A stretch of DNA of 12,438 bases. Source: JAKVAV01 sp964635965 (GTDB lineage Bacteria > Bacteroidota > Bacteroidia > Flavobacteriales_D > Cryomorphaceae). A program made the translations under genes and the position numbers. Location: positions 1 to 12,438 of the forward strand of contig CAZWQX010000114.1 of NCBI GenBank assembly GCA_964635965.1. The letters are read 5' to 3'. Each line of letters starts with the position of its first letter. The first letter of the stretch is position 1. Below are positions 6,545-12,438 of the stretch, in pieces. The notes beneath the pieces were generated by a model. It was not told where the DNA came from, did no database searches, and saw only the letters and a program-made list of their open reading frames with translations.

Positions 6545-8251
6545 TTATCTCGACACCACCAATTTCTGTCGAAACACTCGTTCTCTATAGCTACCTGTAA
6601 GAATATAAACACCTTCTGATAGATGAGATGTAGAGTAAGTGTTACCTAACTGAAAATGGTCTACACGATCTACAACTCTTCCGGAAAGGTCGACAACCGT
6701 AAGATTCATTCTTGCCCAGAGAAGATTCGAGGCTTCTATGGTGACGAGATCCTGCGCCGGATTAGGGTATATGGTTAATGGTTCGGCTTCAGGAGAAGAT
6801 GCTGACAGTGTATTTTCTTCGTAAATGAAAATACCAAAGTCCCGGAAACCGCCGCCATGGATCGTTTGATGAGCGTCTGGAGTTAAACCGTAACATTCAG
6901 GATCAGAATTCATGGGAAATGCTCCAGAGCTGTAAAGTTTTGGTCCTACCAAAATAGTTTCCATCATTATCCCACAGGGATGTGATTCGGGAGCATAAGT
7001 TGACCATATCAAGTCTCCATCATCTGAAAATTTTGCAAGTATACTTGCATCAGATAGAGGGGAGGGAAGCGATACACTTTCTAAAATAGGATTCCCATTA
7101 GCCAAACCCGTTTCTGATTGAGTTCTTCCCGTCAAATAAAATGTCCCATTGTAAATTCTACTGATGTAGGGAATTGACTCAATAACCTCTGCTCCGTAAT
7201 AGGTACCCCACAAACGCTCGCCCTGAGGCGAAAATTTTGCAAGAAAATAATCAATGATGCCGTTTTTCTGATTCTGAAAACTCCCTGGTGTAGATATGTT
7301 TTCCTCTGAATCCGTATCTCCGCTGATGTAAATATTCTCTTCGTTGTCAACGGAAATAGTTGAGCCTAACTCAGTATTTTCACCACCGTAATAAGTGAAC
7401 CAATTCATCGTTCCCGCATTGTTATCAAAGGAGGTCAAAATGCAATCTTGACCTCCGCCAAATTCTTCCTGATGAACAAGATTGTCCGCTGGAATTTCTC
7501 CAATGGTATACCCATAAATAATTGCCGATTCAGCATTTGAAAGAACTTCTATATCTCCAACAAATGTGAAACTCGAACCCTCAATATAGGAATACCAAAT
7601 TTTTTCTCCTCCAGGAGAATATTTAGCTACAAAGCCCGATGTATTGTTGGTATTATTCAATTCAGTCTGAAATGTGCCTGAAGTGCCCAGATTAGGACTC
7701 GTTGTTGTACCTAAAACAAATATGTTACCGTCGTCATCCGTATCTAGTGCACTTACTGAATCAAAACCTTCGCCACCAATCAAAATACTGAATACAACAT
7801 TAAAATTGTTATCGAACTTGGTCACATAACCCATTTGAGAACCACCGAACGGTTCAGATTCACCATTAAGAGTAGGAAAGTCGGAAGAAGTGGTGCTGCC
7901 CCCCAAAAGAATTTCTCCTGAATTCGATACTGCGAAATCAAATATTCTGTCCATTTGTGATCCACCCCAGTAACTAGTAAAAACGGGTTCACCTGTCTCG
8001 GCTAAAACCGCAAAATACCCATCTGTTTCACCCTGATTTATGTTTTGAACAGGATTGATCATCTCCATGTCTGTCGACTCAGTATTGCCGAATACGAGGA
8101 TACTGTCAGGTGCCAAATTAAGTATACTCAAAACACCATCATTGCCATTACCACCTAATAAACTTTGGTAAATGAGATCAATATCAGTTTGGGAAAAAAC
8201 TGATAGCGGCACCCATGCCGCCATCAGAATACTCAGAGTAAGCTTTCTCAT
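6545..8251 (-). CDS. Secreted SBBP-like beta-propeller protein with T9SS C-terminal sorting domain
   Basis: The 568-residue protein has a Sec signal peptide (residues 1-20, cleavage likely before Q21). The body is a repeat of about 64 residues. Each unit carries an aromatic-GG strand (YQSLLGG, SYWGG, ILIGG, SYIEG, TYYGG, TYYGA, STYAP at about 30, 94, 158, 222, 287, 351, 418), a G-x-T strand (FVLGTT, YISGDT, YLTGRT) and a strand like FLAKFSPQGERLW. Seven units would make a seven-bladed propeller of the SBBP type. The C-terminus (about 490-568) has TIYPNPAQDLVTIE and GVYILTG, matching the type A T9SS sorting domain that directs export across the outer membrane and surface attachment. The ligand is unknown and no catalytic motif is visible. 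Its ATG overlaps the stop of the upstream gene (ATGA), so the two are translationally coupled. A 96-bp gap separates it from dnaE, with no obvious terminator. Confidence 0.87.
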   Translation of the reverse strand: MRKLTLSILMAAWVPLSVFSQTDIDLIYQSLLGGNGNDGVLSILNLAPDSILVFGNTESTDMEMINPVQNINQGETDGYFAVLAETGEPVFTSYWGGSQMDRIFDFAVSNSGEILLGGSTTSSDFPTLNGESEPFGGSQMGYVTKFDNNFNVVFSILIGGEGFDSVSALDTDDDGNIFVLGTTTSPNLGTSGTFQTELNNTNNTSGFVAKYSPGGEKIWYSYIEGSSFTFVGDIEVLSNAESAIIYGYTIGEIPADNLVHQEEFGGGQDCILTSFDNNAGTMNWFTYYGGENTELGSTISVDNEENIYISGDTDSEENISTPGSFQNQKNGIIDYFLAKFSPQGERLWGTYYGAEVIESIPYISRIYNGTFYLTGRTQSETGLANGNPILESVSLPSPLSDASILAKFSDDGDLIWSTYAPESHPCGIMMETILVGPKLYSSGAFPMNSDPECYGLTPDAHQTIHGGGFRDFGIFIYEENTLSASSPEAEPLTIYPNPAQDLVTIEASNLLWARMNLTVVDLSGRVVDRVDHFQLGNTYSTSHLSEGVYILTGSYRERVFRQKLVVSR

Positions 8252-9876
8252 TGTTTAATTGTAACGAGGGTTTCATAAGATCCATCCAAAAAAGAAAATT
8301 TGTGGTATAACATCCCATTCGGCAAGGATACGTCCGGATTGATTCTGTGATTTCCAGTATGATCTTTTGGAAGATTAAAAACGTAAGAATAATGTAAATT
8401 ACCCTGCCCGTCAAATACCTCATATTTACCTTTCAATTTCGCGGTTGTTGTAACCTCAACAAAATAAAAATCTCCGCTATGCGGATTGGGATACATGGTC
8501 GCTTCGAAGAAATCTTTATGATAAACTTGTGAACTGAAGTTCTGTTGAACCTCAAAGAAAGTCCTTTTAAACCCATGGTCTTGGGTAAAAGTAGAAAAAA
8601 GATAAAAGCCAGGGGTAAAGTTTAACGTTGGCAGAGCCGGATATCCTTGAGTATCGACGAAATCCAAATGACTACCTTCATATATCACCTCCGAAGAATC
8701 GTCCAGGAACTTTACTACCCTGAAAGACTCTGATTCCATGGCAATTTCCGTGTATCTGAACAATGGATCATCAAAGCCCCCTTTGTCAAAGCTGTAAAAT
8801 GTGGAGACAAACTCTTCCCAGTTCGAACCATCTACAATTATGCCACCGTTGCCATCGCCGTTTCCATTATCCTCTAAGTCATCAAGCCATCTAACAATTT
8901 CAAGGAGCCAATCATCTACATCCCAATCAACATCGTCATCTTCTCCTCCGCCTCCGCCTCCGCCACTGCCTCCACCATCAGCTGCCGGATCAGGTAAACA
9001 TTGTATTTCATTATCCCAAGAATCTGTCCAACCCCCATTATTCATCCACCATAAAAGAGGTCCTATATCGCTCAATCCAGACAAATCTGAACATTTATCT
9101 GCTATTATATTATTAAAATTAAAGTTTTCACCTACATAAGGTCCAAAATGCTTCCTTACTCCCCACACCCAGGTGCTAGGATCTATTTGAACACCTTCTT
9201 TGTCGTAGTATCCTCCTGAGGTATTCGGAAGCTTAATTAGCCACCCCTCTTGTTGATTGTAAGTGATGTCATTCGTTATACCATAATAGTCTTGATTGTA
9301 GGGACTATTCACAAACCCACTTATTTGACCATTGTAAGCTAAAAGGTTCAACCATTCGTAGTAATAATTGGGGTTTCCCGTTGATTCGTTGTATCCGTCA
9401 GTAGCCTCTAAAACTCTATAATTATGCTTGTTATCCTGCCTGTCGTATTGTTGAACAGTGTAAGCATAGGAGGCACTCACGCATGTCCAATTGCATGATG
9501 GCGTTCCAACAGGTCCTCCAGGTTGAGAAGTAACTATCTCGTCAGGAATATCGAGATAATTTTGATCTACTGCTGTTAACGTCAATTCAAAGTATACGTT
9601 CGTGTCGTTATTCAACCAATAATCAGGATGAACAAACAAATAATTTTGTCGCCAAATTTCTCCTCTTTCAATAATTGTGGAGACAGTGTCAATTGCATTA
9701 ACTGTATTTTTTATGAGTTCGTATCTGTGAAACAAAACATTGTGGTCATCATTCGTCCAGCGCAAATAACTGAAGCTATTTTCAGGTGTTCCTGTTATTT
9801 GAAGTGATGCTTGGGCCGTACAAAAAAGTCCGAGCGCACAGAGCCAAAGGCTTAGGATTATTTTTAGGTATTTCAT
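8248..9876 (-). CDS. Uncharacterised secreted protein, probable T9SS substrate
   Basis: I do not recognise the 542-residue body. A signal peptide covers about residues 1-22 (hydrophobic IILSLWLCALGLF, likely cleavage after TAQA). The N-terminal half is rich in Tyr, Trp, Asn and Asp and has four mature cysteines (C128, C132, C262, C293), allowing two disulfides. Residues 30-110 (WTNDD, YELTLTAVD-like spacing) could be a fibronectin III-like beta sandwich, but this is a guess. A glycine tract (301-311) and an acidic D/W-rich stretch (312-336), then an N/G-rich run, form a flexible linker. The second half ends with FFEATMYPNPHSGDF (about 455-470) and a roughly 75-residue tail resembling a divergent T9SS sorting domain. 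It is the first gene of an operon with the propeller gene, overlapping by 4 nt. The start is fixed by the signal peptide. No clear promoter was found upstream. Function is unknown; a surface or extracellular location is inferred. Confidence 0.8.
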   Translation of the reverse strand: MKYLKIILSLWLCALGLFCTAQASLQITGTPENSFSYLRWTNDDHNVLFHRYELIKNTVNAIDTVSTIIERGEIWRQNYLFVHPDYWLNNDTNVYFELTLTAVDQNYLDIPDEIVTSQPGGPVGTPSCNWTCVSASYAYTVQQYDRQDNKHNYRVLEATDGYNESTGNPNYYYEWLNLLAYNGQISGFVNSPYNQDYYGITNDITYNQQEGWLIKLPNTSGGYYDKEGVQIDPSTWVWGVRKHFGPYVGENFNFNNIIADKCSDLSGLSDIGPLLWWMNNGGWTDSWDNEIQCLPDPAADGGGSGGGGGGGEDDDVDWDVDDWLLEIVRWLDDLEDNGNGDGNGGIIVDGSNWEEFVSTFYSFDKGGFDDPLFRYTEIAMESESFRVVKFLDDSSEVIYEGSHLDFVDTQGYPALPTLNFTPGFYLFSTFTQDHGFKRTFFEVQQNFSSQVYHKDFFEATMYPNPHSGDFYFVEVTTTAKLKGKYEVFDGQGNLHYSYVFNLPKDHTGNHRINPDVSLPNGMLYHKFSFLDGSYETLVTIKQ

Positions 9877-10076
9877 TTGATAGGATTTTGTTTAAAGAAT
9901 TATAATGTCATGCTACTTTCGAGACCTAAATCCAATCCAAATCTGTTATTGAATTTGTGATTCAGATGCAAGCAAAACTGTTCTAAGTAAAGCCACTAAC
10001 AAAGCAAGCTCTCCAAAAAAGATCACTGATATGAAATGAGATTATGCCAAGGTATATGACACGTAATATTTGGAAA

Positions 10077-10090
10077 CACGGAAATCCGTG
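10077..10090. promoter_or_regulatory. Perfect 6-bp dyad, possible operator
   Basis: CACGGA and TCCGTG flank a 2-bp centre, giving a 14-bp near-palindrome typical in size for a dimeric regulator site. It sits alone in an intergenic region about 200 bp upstream of the secreted-protein operon. No regulator gene is nearby, and no known binding site was recognised. A chance palindrome is possible. Confidence 0.3.
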
Positions 10091-10153
10091 CACCCAGAGT
10101 GGGGGGGGTAGCTCTAGCATCGTCAATTCACTGAAGTACTTAAGGAAGGTATA

Positions 10154-10190
10154 CAAAAAAATTGAAAAACCAATAATTCACTTTTTCAAT
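10154..10190 (-). terminator. Candidate rho-independent terminator of the HD-domain gene
   Basis: On the minus strand ATTGAAAAA (10190-10182) pairs perfectly with TTTTTCAAT (10169-10161) across a 12-nt loop, and is followed by a run of seven T (10161-10155). It lies about 70 bp beyond the stop codon at 10258. The stem is A/T-rich and therefore weak, but its symmetry and T-run fit an intrinsic terminator. Confidence 0.5.
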
Positions 10191-10257
10191 CGAATTGCTA
10201 TTGACGATTTTTTAATGGCAACCTTCACCTCAAGGACGACATCTTCGTAGAACTCAA

Positions 10258-10911
10258 CTAAATCGATTTGTTACCGTCCCACTCTTCAAAAAATCTGTTG
10301 AAAAACTCCTCCATAAATTGATGTCTTTCTTCGGCCATTTTCCTTCCGCTATCCGTGTTCATTCTGTCTTTTAACAACAGTAGTTTTTCGTGAAAATGGT
10401 TAATGGTGGAAGTTCGGGTGGTAGCATATTCTTCGAAGCTATTGTGAGTCCGGGGTTTGAGCTGAGGATCGTGCAAGGGCTGGCCTTTGCTGCCACCATA
10501 GGCAAAAGTCCGGGCAATACCGATGGCTCCTATGGCATCGAGACGATCGGCATCTTGCACTACAGCTGATTCTATCGAAGAAACTGGCGTTTTGACTCCC
10601 GCACCTTTAAAACTGGTCTCGGTCACGATCGTGGCAATTGCATCCGCCAAGCCTTCGTCGCCCCCAAATTCCAAAATAATCGCCTTTGCCCGTTTTGGTC
10701 CTTCCGTAATGTCGTTATTGTGGAATTTGTGATCGGCAATATCGTGCAAAAGGGCTCCCAGCTCTACAATGTCCGGATTGGCACCTTCTTCTTGTCCAAT
10801 TCTTAGTGCAACATTCACCACTCGATTGATATGGTACCAATCATGACCCGTACCTTCGCCCTGAAAATGGTCTTTTACGTGTTGTCGAACCGAGTCAATT
10901 ATTTCTTTCAT
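10258..10911 (-). CDS. HD-domain phosphohydrolase (YedJ/YpgQ-like)
   Basis: With ATG at 10911 the protein has 217 residues and no signal peptide, so it is cytoplasmic. The HD signature is intact: H27 in HDWYH, H56-D57 in LLHDIAD, and D122 in DADRLDAIG, the fourth metal ligand. The 'H-[x]n-HD-[x]n-D' pattern plus the motif RTFAYGG resembles the small YedJ/YpgQ group of HD hydrolases, some of which act on nucleotides. The substrate here is not known. The frame extends five codons further to a GTG at 10926 (residues VTLTH before the Met). I prefer the ATG because GTG starts are less common and neither has a Shine-Dalgarno. The gene is divergent from rpsP and separated from it by 158 bp. A candidate promoter (TTTG-N21-TAATTTTG) lies upstream. 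The nucleotidase assignment should be treated as a guess; the HD fold is secure. Confidence 0.86.
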   Translation of the reverse strand: MKEIIDSVRQHVKDHFQGEGTGHDWYHINRVVNVALRIGQEEGANPDIVELGALLHDIADHKFHNNDITEGPKRAKAIILEFGGDEGLADAIATIVTETSFKGAGVKTPVSSIESAVVQDADRLDAIGAIGIARTFAYGGSKGQPLHDPQLKPRTHNSFEEYATTRTSTINHFHEKLLLLKDRMNTDSGRKMAEERHQFMEEFFNRFFEEWDGNKSI

Positions 10912-11021
10912 ATGAGTAAGGGTCACTATACGAACTTGGTGTGATCAATTATTTCTCAATGATATTAGATTAAATCTTTGATTTTCTTCGGGTATTGAAA
11001 TAAAAAACGGATATTTGCGGC

Positions 11022-11067
11022 CCTCAAAATTAATAATCGAGGTTTTCGTACCTCAAAATTTAATGAT
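11022..11067 (+). repeat. Direct repeat in the rpsP leader
   Basis: CCTCAAAATT followed by an AT-rich tail (AATAAT, TAATGAT) occurs at 11022 and again at 11051, a 29-bp offset of nearly three helical turns. The second copy ends 2 bp before the rpsP start codon. The intervening GAGG (11039-11042) could pair with either CCTC. The repeat could be a binding site or reflect RNA structure in the rpsP leader; no regulator was recognised. Confidence 0.4.
11025..11057 (-). promoter_or_regulatory. Candidate Bacteroidota promoter for the HD-domain gene
   Basis: On the minus strand TTTG (11057-11054) is followed after 21 nt by TAATTTTG (11032-11025), compatible with the phylum consensus and spacing. It would give a 5' leader of roughly 105 nt before the ATG at 10911. 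The sequence is A/T-rich and the two boxes lie inside a direct repeat, so a chance match is possible. Confidence 0.35.
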
Positions 11068-11069
11068 TT

Positions 11070-12059
11070 ATGCCCGTTAAAATTAGACTTCAACGTCACG
11101 GAAGAAAAGGTAAACCTTATTTCCACATCGTAGCAGCCGATGCTCGCGCACCAAGAGATGGTAAATACATTGAGCGACTCGGATTCTACAACCCCAACAC
11201 AAATCCCGCAACGATAGAAATTGATGTAGACAGCGCCGCTGACTGGCTCGTTAAAGGAGCTCAGCCTACTGATACCGCTCGTGCGATTCTATCTTACAAA
11301 GGAGTGTTGTACAAAAATCACTTGCGCAAAGGTGTTTTGAAAGGCGCTTTCTCAGAAGAAGAAGCCGAAAAAAGATTCCAGTCTTGGATGGAAGAAAAAC
11401 AAGAGCGCATTGATGCAAAAGTGAAAGGATTGACAGATGCATCAGCCAAAGCCCGAAAAGAGCGCTTAGCTGCTGAATCTGAAGTAAACAAAGCAAGAGA
11501 AGCAGAATTGGCGGCAGCGAATGTTCCTGAGCCAACAGAAGAAGAAGTAGCAGCTGCGGCTGAAGCAACTGAAACTCCTGTTGATCAAGCAGCGGAAGAA
11601 GCTCCTGCTGAAGAAGTAAAAGCTGAGACCTCCGCTGAAGCTGCGGCCCCCGAGGAAGAAGCGAAAGAGGAAGAGGCTCCTGCTGAAGAAGCAAAAGCTG
11701 AGGCCTCCGATGAAGCTGCGGCCCCCGAGGAAGCAGCGAAAGAGGAAGAAGCCCCTGCTGAAGAAGCGAAGGCTGAGGCCTCCGCTGAAGCTGCGGTCCC
11801 CAAGGAAGCAGCGAAAGAGGAAGAAGCACCTGCTGAAGAAGCGAAGGCTGAGGCCTCCGCTGAAGCTGCGGTCCCCGAGGAAGCAGCGAAAGAGGAAGAA
11901 GCACCTGCTGAAGAAGCAAAGGCTGAGGCCTCTGCTGAAGCTGAGGCCCCCGAGGAAGCAGCAAAAGAGGAAGAGCCAAAAGCTGAGGCTGCTGATGCTG
12001 CCTCCGAGGAAACTCCTGCAGCCGAGGACGAAAAGAAAAAAGAAGAAGAATCAAAGTAA
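11070..12059 (+). CDS. rpsP: 30S ribosomal protein S16 (bS16) with expanded acidic repeat tail
   Basis: Residues 1 to about 85 are a standard bS16: MPVKIRLQRHGRKGKPY, the VAADARAPRDGK loop, IERLGFYNP, and the PTDTARAILSYKGVLYKN helix. This protein binds 16S rRNA early in 30S assembly. E. coli S16 has 82 residues; this one has 329. A charged helical segment (about 90-150) leads into an Ala/Glu/Lys/Pro-rich tail from about 152. Residues 177-301 of that tail are five tandem copies of a 25-residue unit beginning EAPAEE. The tail is strongly acidic, unusual for a ribosomal protein, and is probably disordered and exposed on the 30S surface. Longer A/E-rich S16 tails are common in Bacteroidota, but this repeat expansion looks extreme. 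The ATG at 11070 gives the conserved MPVKIRL start. The gene is followed by a terminator-like hairpin and then rimM. Confidence 0.95.
   Translation: MPVKIRLQRHGRKGKPYFHIVAADARAPRDGKYIERLGFYNPNTNPATIEIDVDSAADWLVKGAQPTDTARAILSYKGVLYKNHLRKGVLKGAFSEEEAEKRFQSWMEEKQERIDAKVKGLTDASAKARKERLAAESEVNKAREAELAAANVPEPTEEEVAAAAEATETPVDQAAEEAPAEEVKAETSAEAAAPEEEAKEEEAPAEEAKAEASDEAAAPEEAAKEEEAPAEEAKAEASAEAAVPKEAAKEEEAPAEEAKAEASAEAAVPEEAAKEEEAPAEEAKAEASAEAEAPEEAAKEEEPKAEAADAASEETPAAEDEKKKEEESK
11598..11972 (+). repeat. Five tandem 75-bp repeats within rpsP
   Basis: Five in-frame 75-bp units run end to end (11598, 11673, 11748, 11823, 11898), each encoding EAPAEE-x-KAE-x-S-x-EA...AKEE. Comparing by eye, units 3 and 4 differ at only two bases (one silent, one Lys/Glu). 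Units 1-2 and 4-5 differ at about five each, and units 2-3 at about seven. A degenerate sixth start (EPKAEA) follows. The low divergence suggests recent slippage or unequal recombination. Confidence 0.95.
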
Positions 12060-12081
12060 TTCTTACTTAGACTTTTTCATC

Positions 12082-12114
12082 AAAACCTTCGGCAATTCTG
12101 TCGGAGGTTTTTTT
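12082..12114 (+). terminator. Terminator or attenuator between rpsP and rimM
   Basis: AAAACCTTCGGC (12082-12093) pairs with GTCGGAGGTTTT (12100-12111), including two G-T wobbles, around the loop AATTCT, and is followed by TTTG. The T-run spans 12108-12114. It ends only 6 bp before the first rimM ATG, so it would reduce rather than fully stop expression of the downstream operon genes. The right arm contains GGAGG (12103-12107). Confidence 0.75.
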
Positions 12115-12120
12115 GTCTAA

Positions 12121-12435
12121 ATGCATATGATTGTTTCGCTAGAAGATTGTTTTAATCTGGGTCATGTGGCCAAAACAAAAGGCTTTAAAGGAGAAATCTC
12201 CGTATTTCTCGATGTTGATGATCCCTATCGCTACAAAAACCTTGAACGGTTCCTCATTGACCTAAACGGTAACCTTTCCCCATTCTTCATCAAGAAATTG
12301 AAGATTCGCTCTAATGGGTTTGCCGATGTGATCTTGGACGGAATTGAGACCACGGATATGGCAAAAACCATATCGGGAAAATCCCTTTATCTACCCTTGA
12401 CTGACTTACCTGACTTGCCGGACGGTGCGTATTAA
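12121..12435 (+). CDS. rimM: Ribosome maturation factor RimM, N-terminal part, probably frameshifted at window edge
   Basis: The 104 visible residues match the RimM N-terminal beta-barrel domain: LGHVAKTKGFKGEISVFLD, then DDPYRYKNLERFLIDLNG, PFFIKKLKIRSNG, and the closing GKSLYLPLTDLP. RimM binds S19 and the 30S head and assists late 16S processing. A complete RimM has about 170-180 residues, with a C-terminal PRC-barrel domain following directly. Here a TAA (12433-12435) interrupts just after LPDGAY. Dropping one A from TATTAACTG would read TAT TAC TG, i.e. AYY(W), which is what RimM homologues tend to have at this join. A single-base insertion, real or sequencing error near the end of the sequence, is therefore likely. 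Starts at 12121 (MHMIVS) and 12127 (MIVS) are both possible. Its place after rpsP is the conserved order. Confidence 0.82.
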   Translation: MHMIVSLEDCFNLGHVAKTKGFKGEISVFLDVDDPYRYKNLERFLIDLNGNLSPFFIKKLKIRSNGFADVILDGIETTDMAKTISGKSLYLPLTDLPDLPDGAY

Positions 12436-12438
12436 CTG

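Larger units (their letters stand above)
9877..10257. other. 381-bp gene-free intergenic region
   Basis: No convincing coding sequence is seen. The stretch holds the 5' leader of the secreted-protein operon on its left. Near the middle are a perfect dyad, CACGGA-AA-TCCGTG (10077-10090), and a run of eight G (10101-10108). On its right is a candidate terminator for the HD-domain gene (10154-10190). A short plus-strand open frame at 10044-10250 looks non-coding. No TAnnTTTG box was found in the minus orientation for the operon; a TATAAT-like palindrome near 9900 lacks a spaced -33 partner. Confidence 0.6.

Noticed and set aside
8801..9139. 112-residue Ser/Pro-rich plus-strand open frame
   Set aside because: It is the complement of the Gly/Asp-rich linker of the secreted protein; the Pro run is just the reverse reading of the GGN codons.
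9820..9876. Possible lipoprotein signal in the 542-residue protein (Cys at residue 19)
   Set aside because: The residues before the Cys are GLF, and Phe at -1 does not fit a lipobox. A standard signal peptidase site after TAQA is more likely.
10044..10250. 68-residue plus-strand open frame in the intergenic region
   Set aside because: It has no recognisable domain, runs through a dyad, a G8 tract and a terminator-like hairpin, and has unremarkable start context.
11266..12054. 262-residue minus-strand open frame and a 72-residue Ser/Ala-rich one antisense to rpsP
   Set aside because: They are low-complexity mirror translations of the GAA/GCT-rich 75-bp repeats, which lack stop codons in several frames. 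The S16 frame is the real gene.
11710..12120. 136-residue basic Lys/Arg/Leu/Pro-rich open frame overlapping rpsP in another plus frame
   Set aside because: It is the shifted reading of the same tandem repeats, with no independent start context or homology I can recognise.

Overview
The window looks like chromosomal DNA of a marine-type Bacteroidota, most likely Flavobacteriales. Four things point there. Two secreted proteins end in 'YPNP' type IX secretion (T9SS) sorting domains. DnaE carries an N-terminal DEDDh exonuclease, an arrangement I associate with flavobacterial DnaE. S16 has a long Ala/Glu-rich tail. A textbook Bacteroidota promoter (TTTG-N19-TACTTTTG) drives the tRNA gene, and Shine-Dalgarno sequences are mostly absent. 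The assignment is by inspection only.

Layout, left to right. Positions 1-528 (+) hold the 3' end of an HtrA/Deg-type serine protease with its catalytic Ser and one PDZ domain. A bidirectional hairpin terminator (561-595) separates it from tRNA-Asp(GTC) (597-670, -), which has its own promoter and a small leader hairpin. Next, all on the minus strand, come a DUF58/vWA protein (768-1691), a rho-independent terminator, thioredoxin (1770-2087) and a 1425-residue DnaE-type replicative polymerase (2171-6448). Then comes a two-gene operon with a 4-nt ATGA overlap (6545-9876). Its upstream gene encodes a 542-residue secreted protein I do not recognise, and its downstream gene a 568-residue SBBP-like beta-propeller protein. 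Both have signal peptides and T9SS tails.

A 381-bp gene-free stretch (9877-10257) holds a candidate terminator, a perfect dyad and a run of eight G. It is followed by an HD-domain phosphohydrolase (10258-10911, -). A 158-bp divergent intergenic region then leads to rpsP (11070-12059, +) and the beginning of rimM (12121 to the right edge, +), with a terminator-like hairpin between them. The usual order rpsP-rimM-trmD-rplS suggests the ribosome-maturation operon continues to the right.

Most of the window is housekeeping: proteolysis, redox, DNA replication, translation and 30S assembly. No defence system, mobile element or CRISPR array is visible. The points most worth a second look are five near-identical 75-bp tandem repeats inside rpsP, an in-cis exonuclease joined to a PHP domain with decayed metal ligands in DnaE, an apparent single-base frameshift in rimM at the right edge, and the uncharacterised secreted pair.
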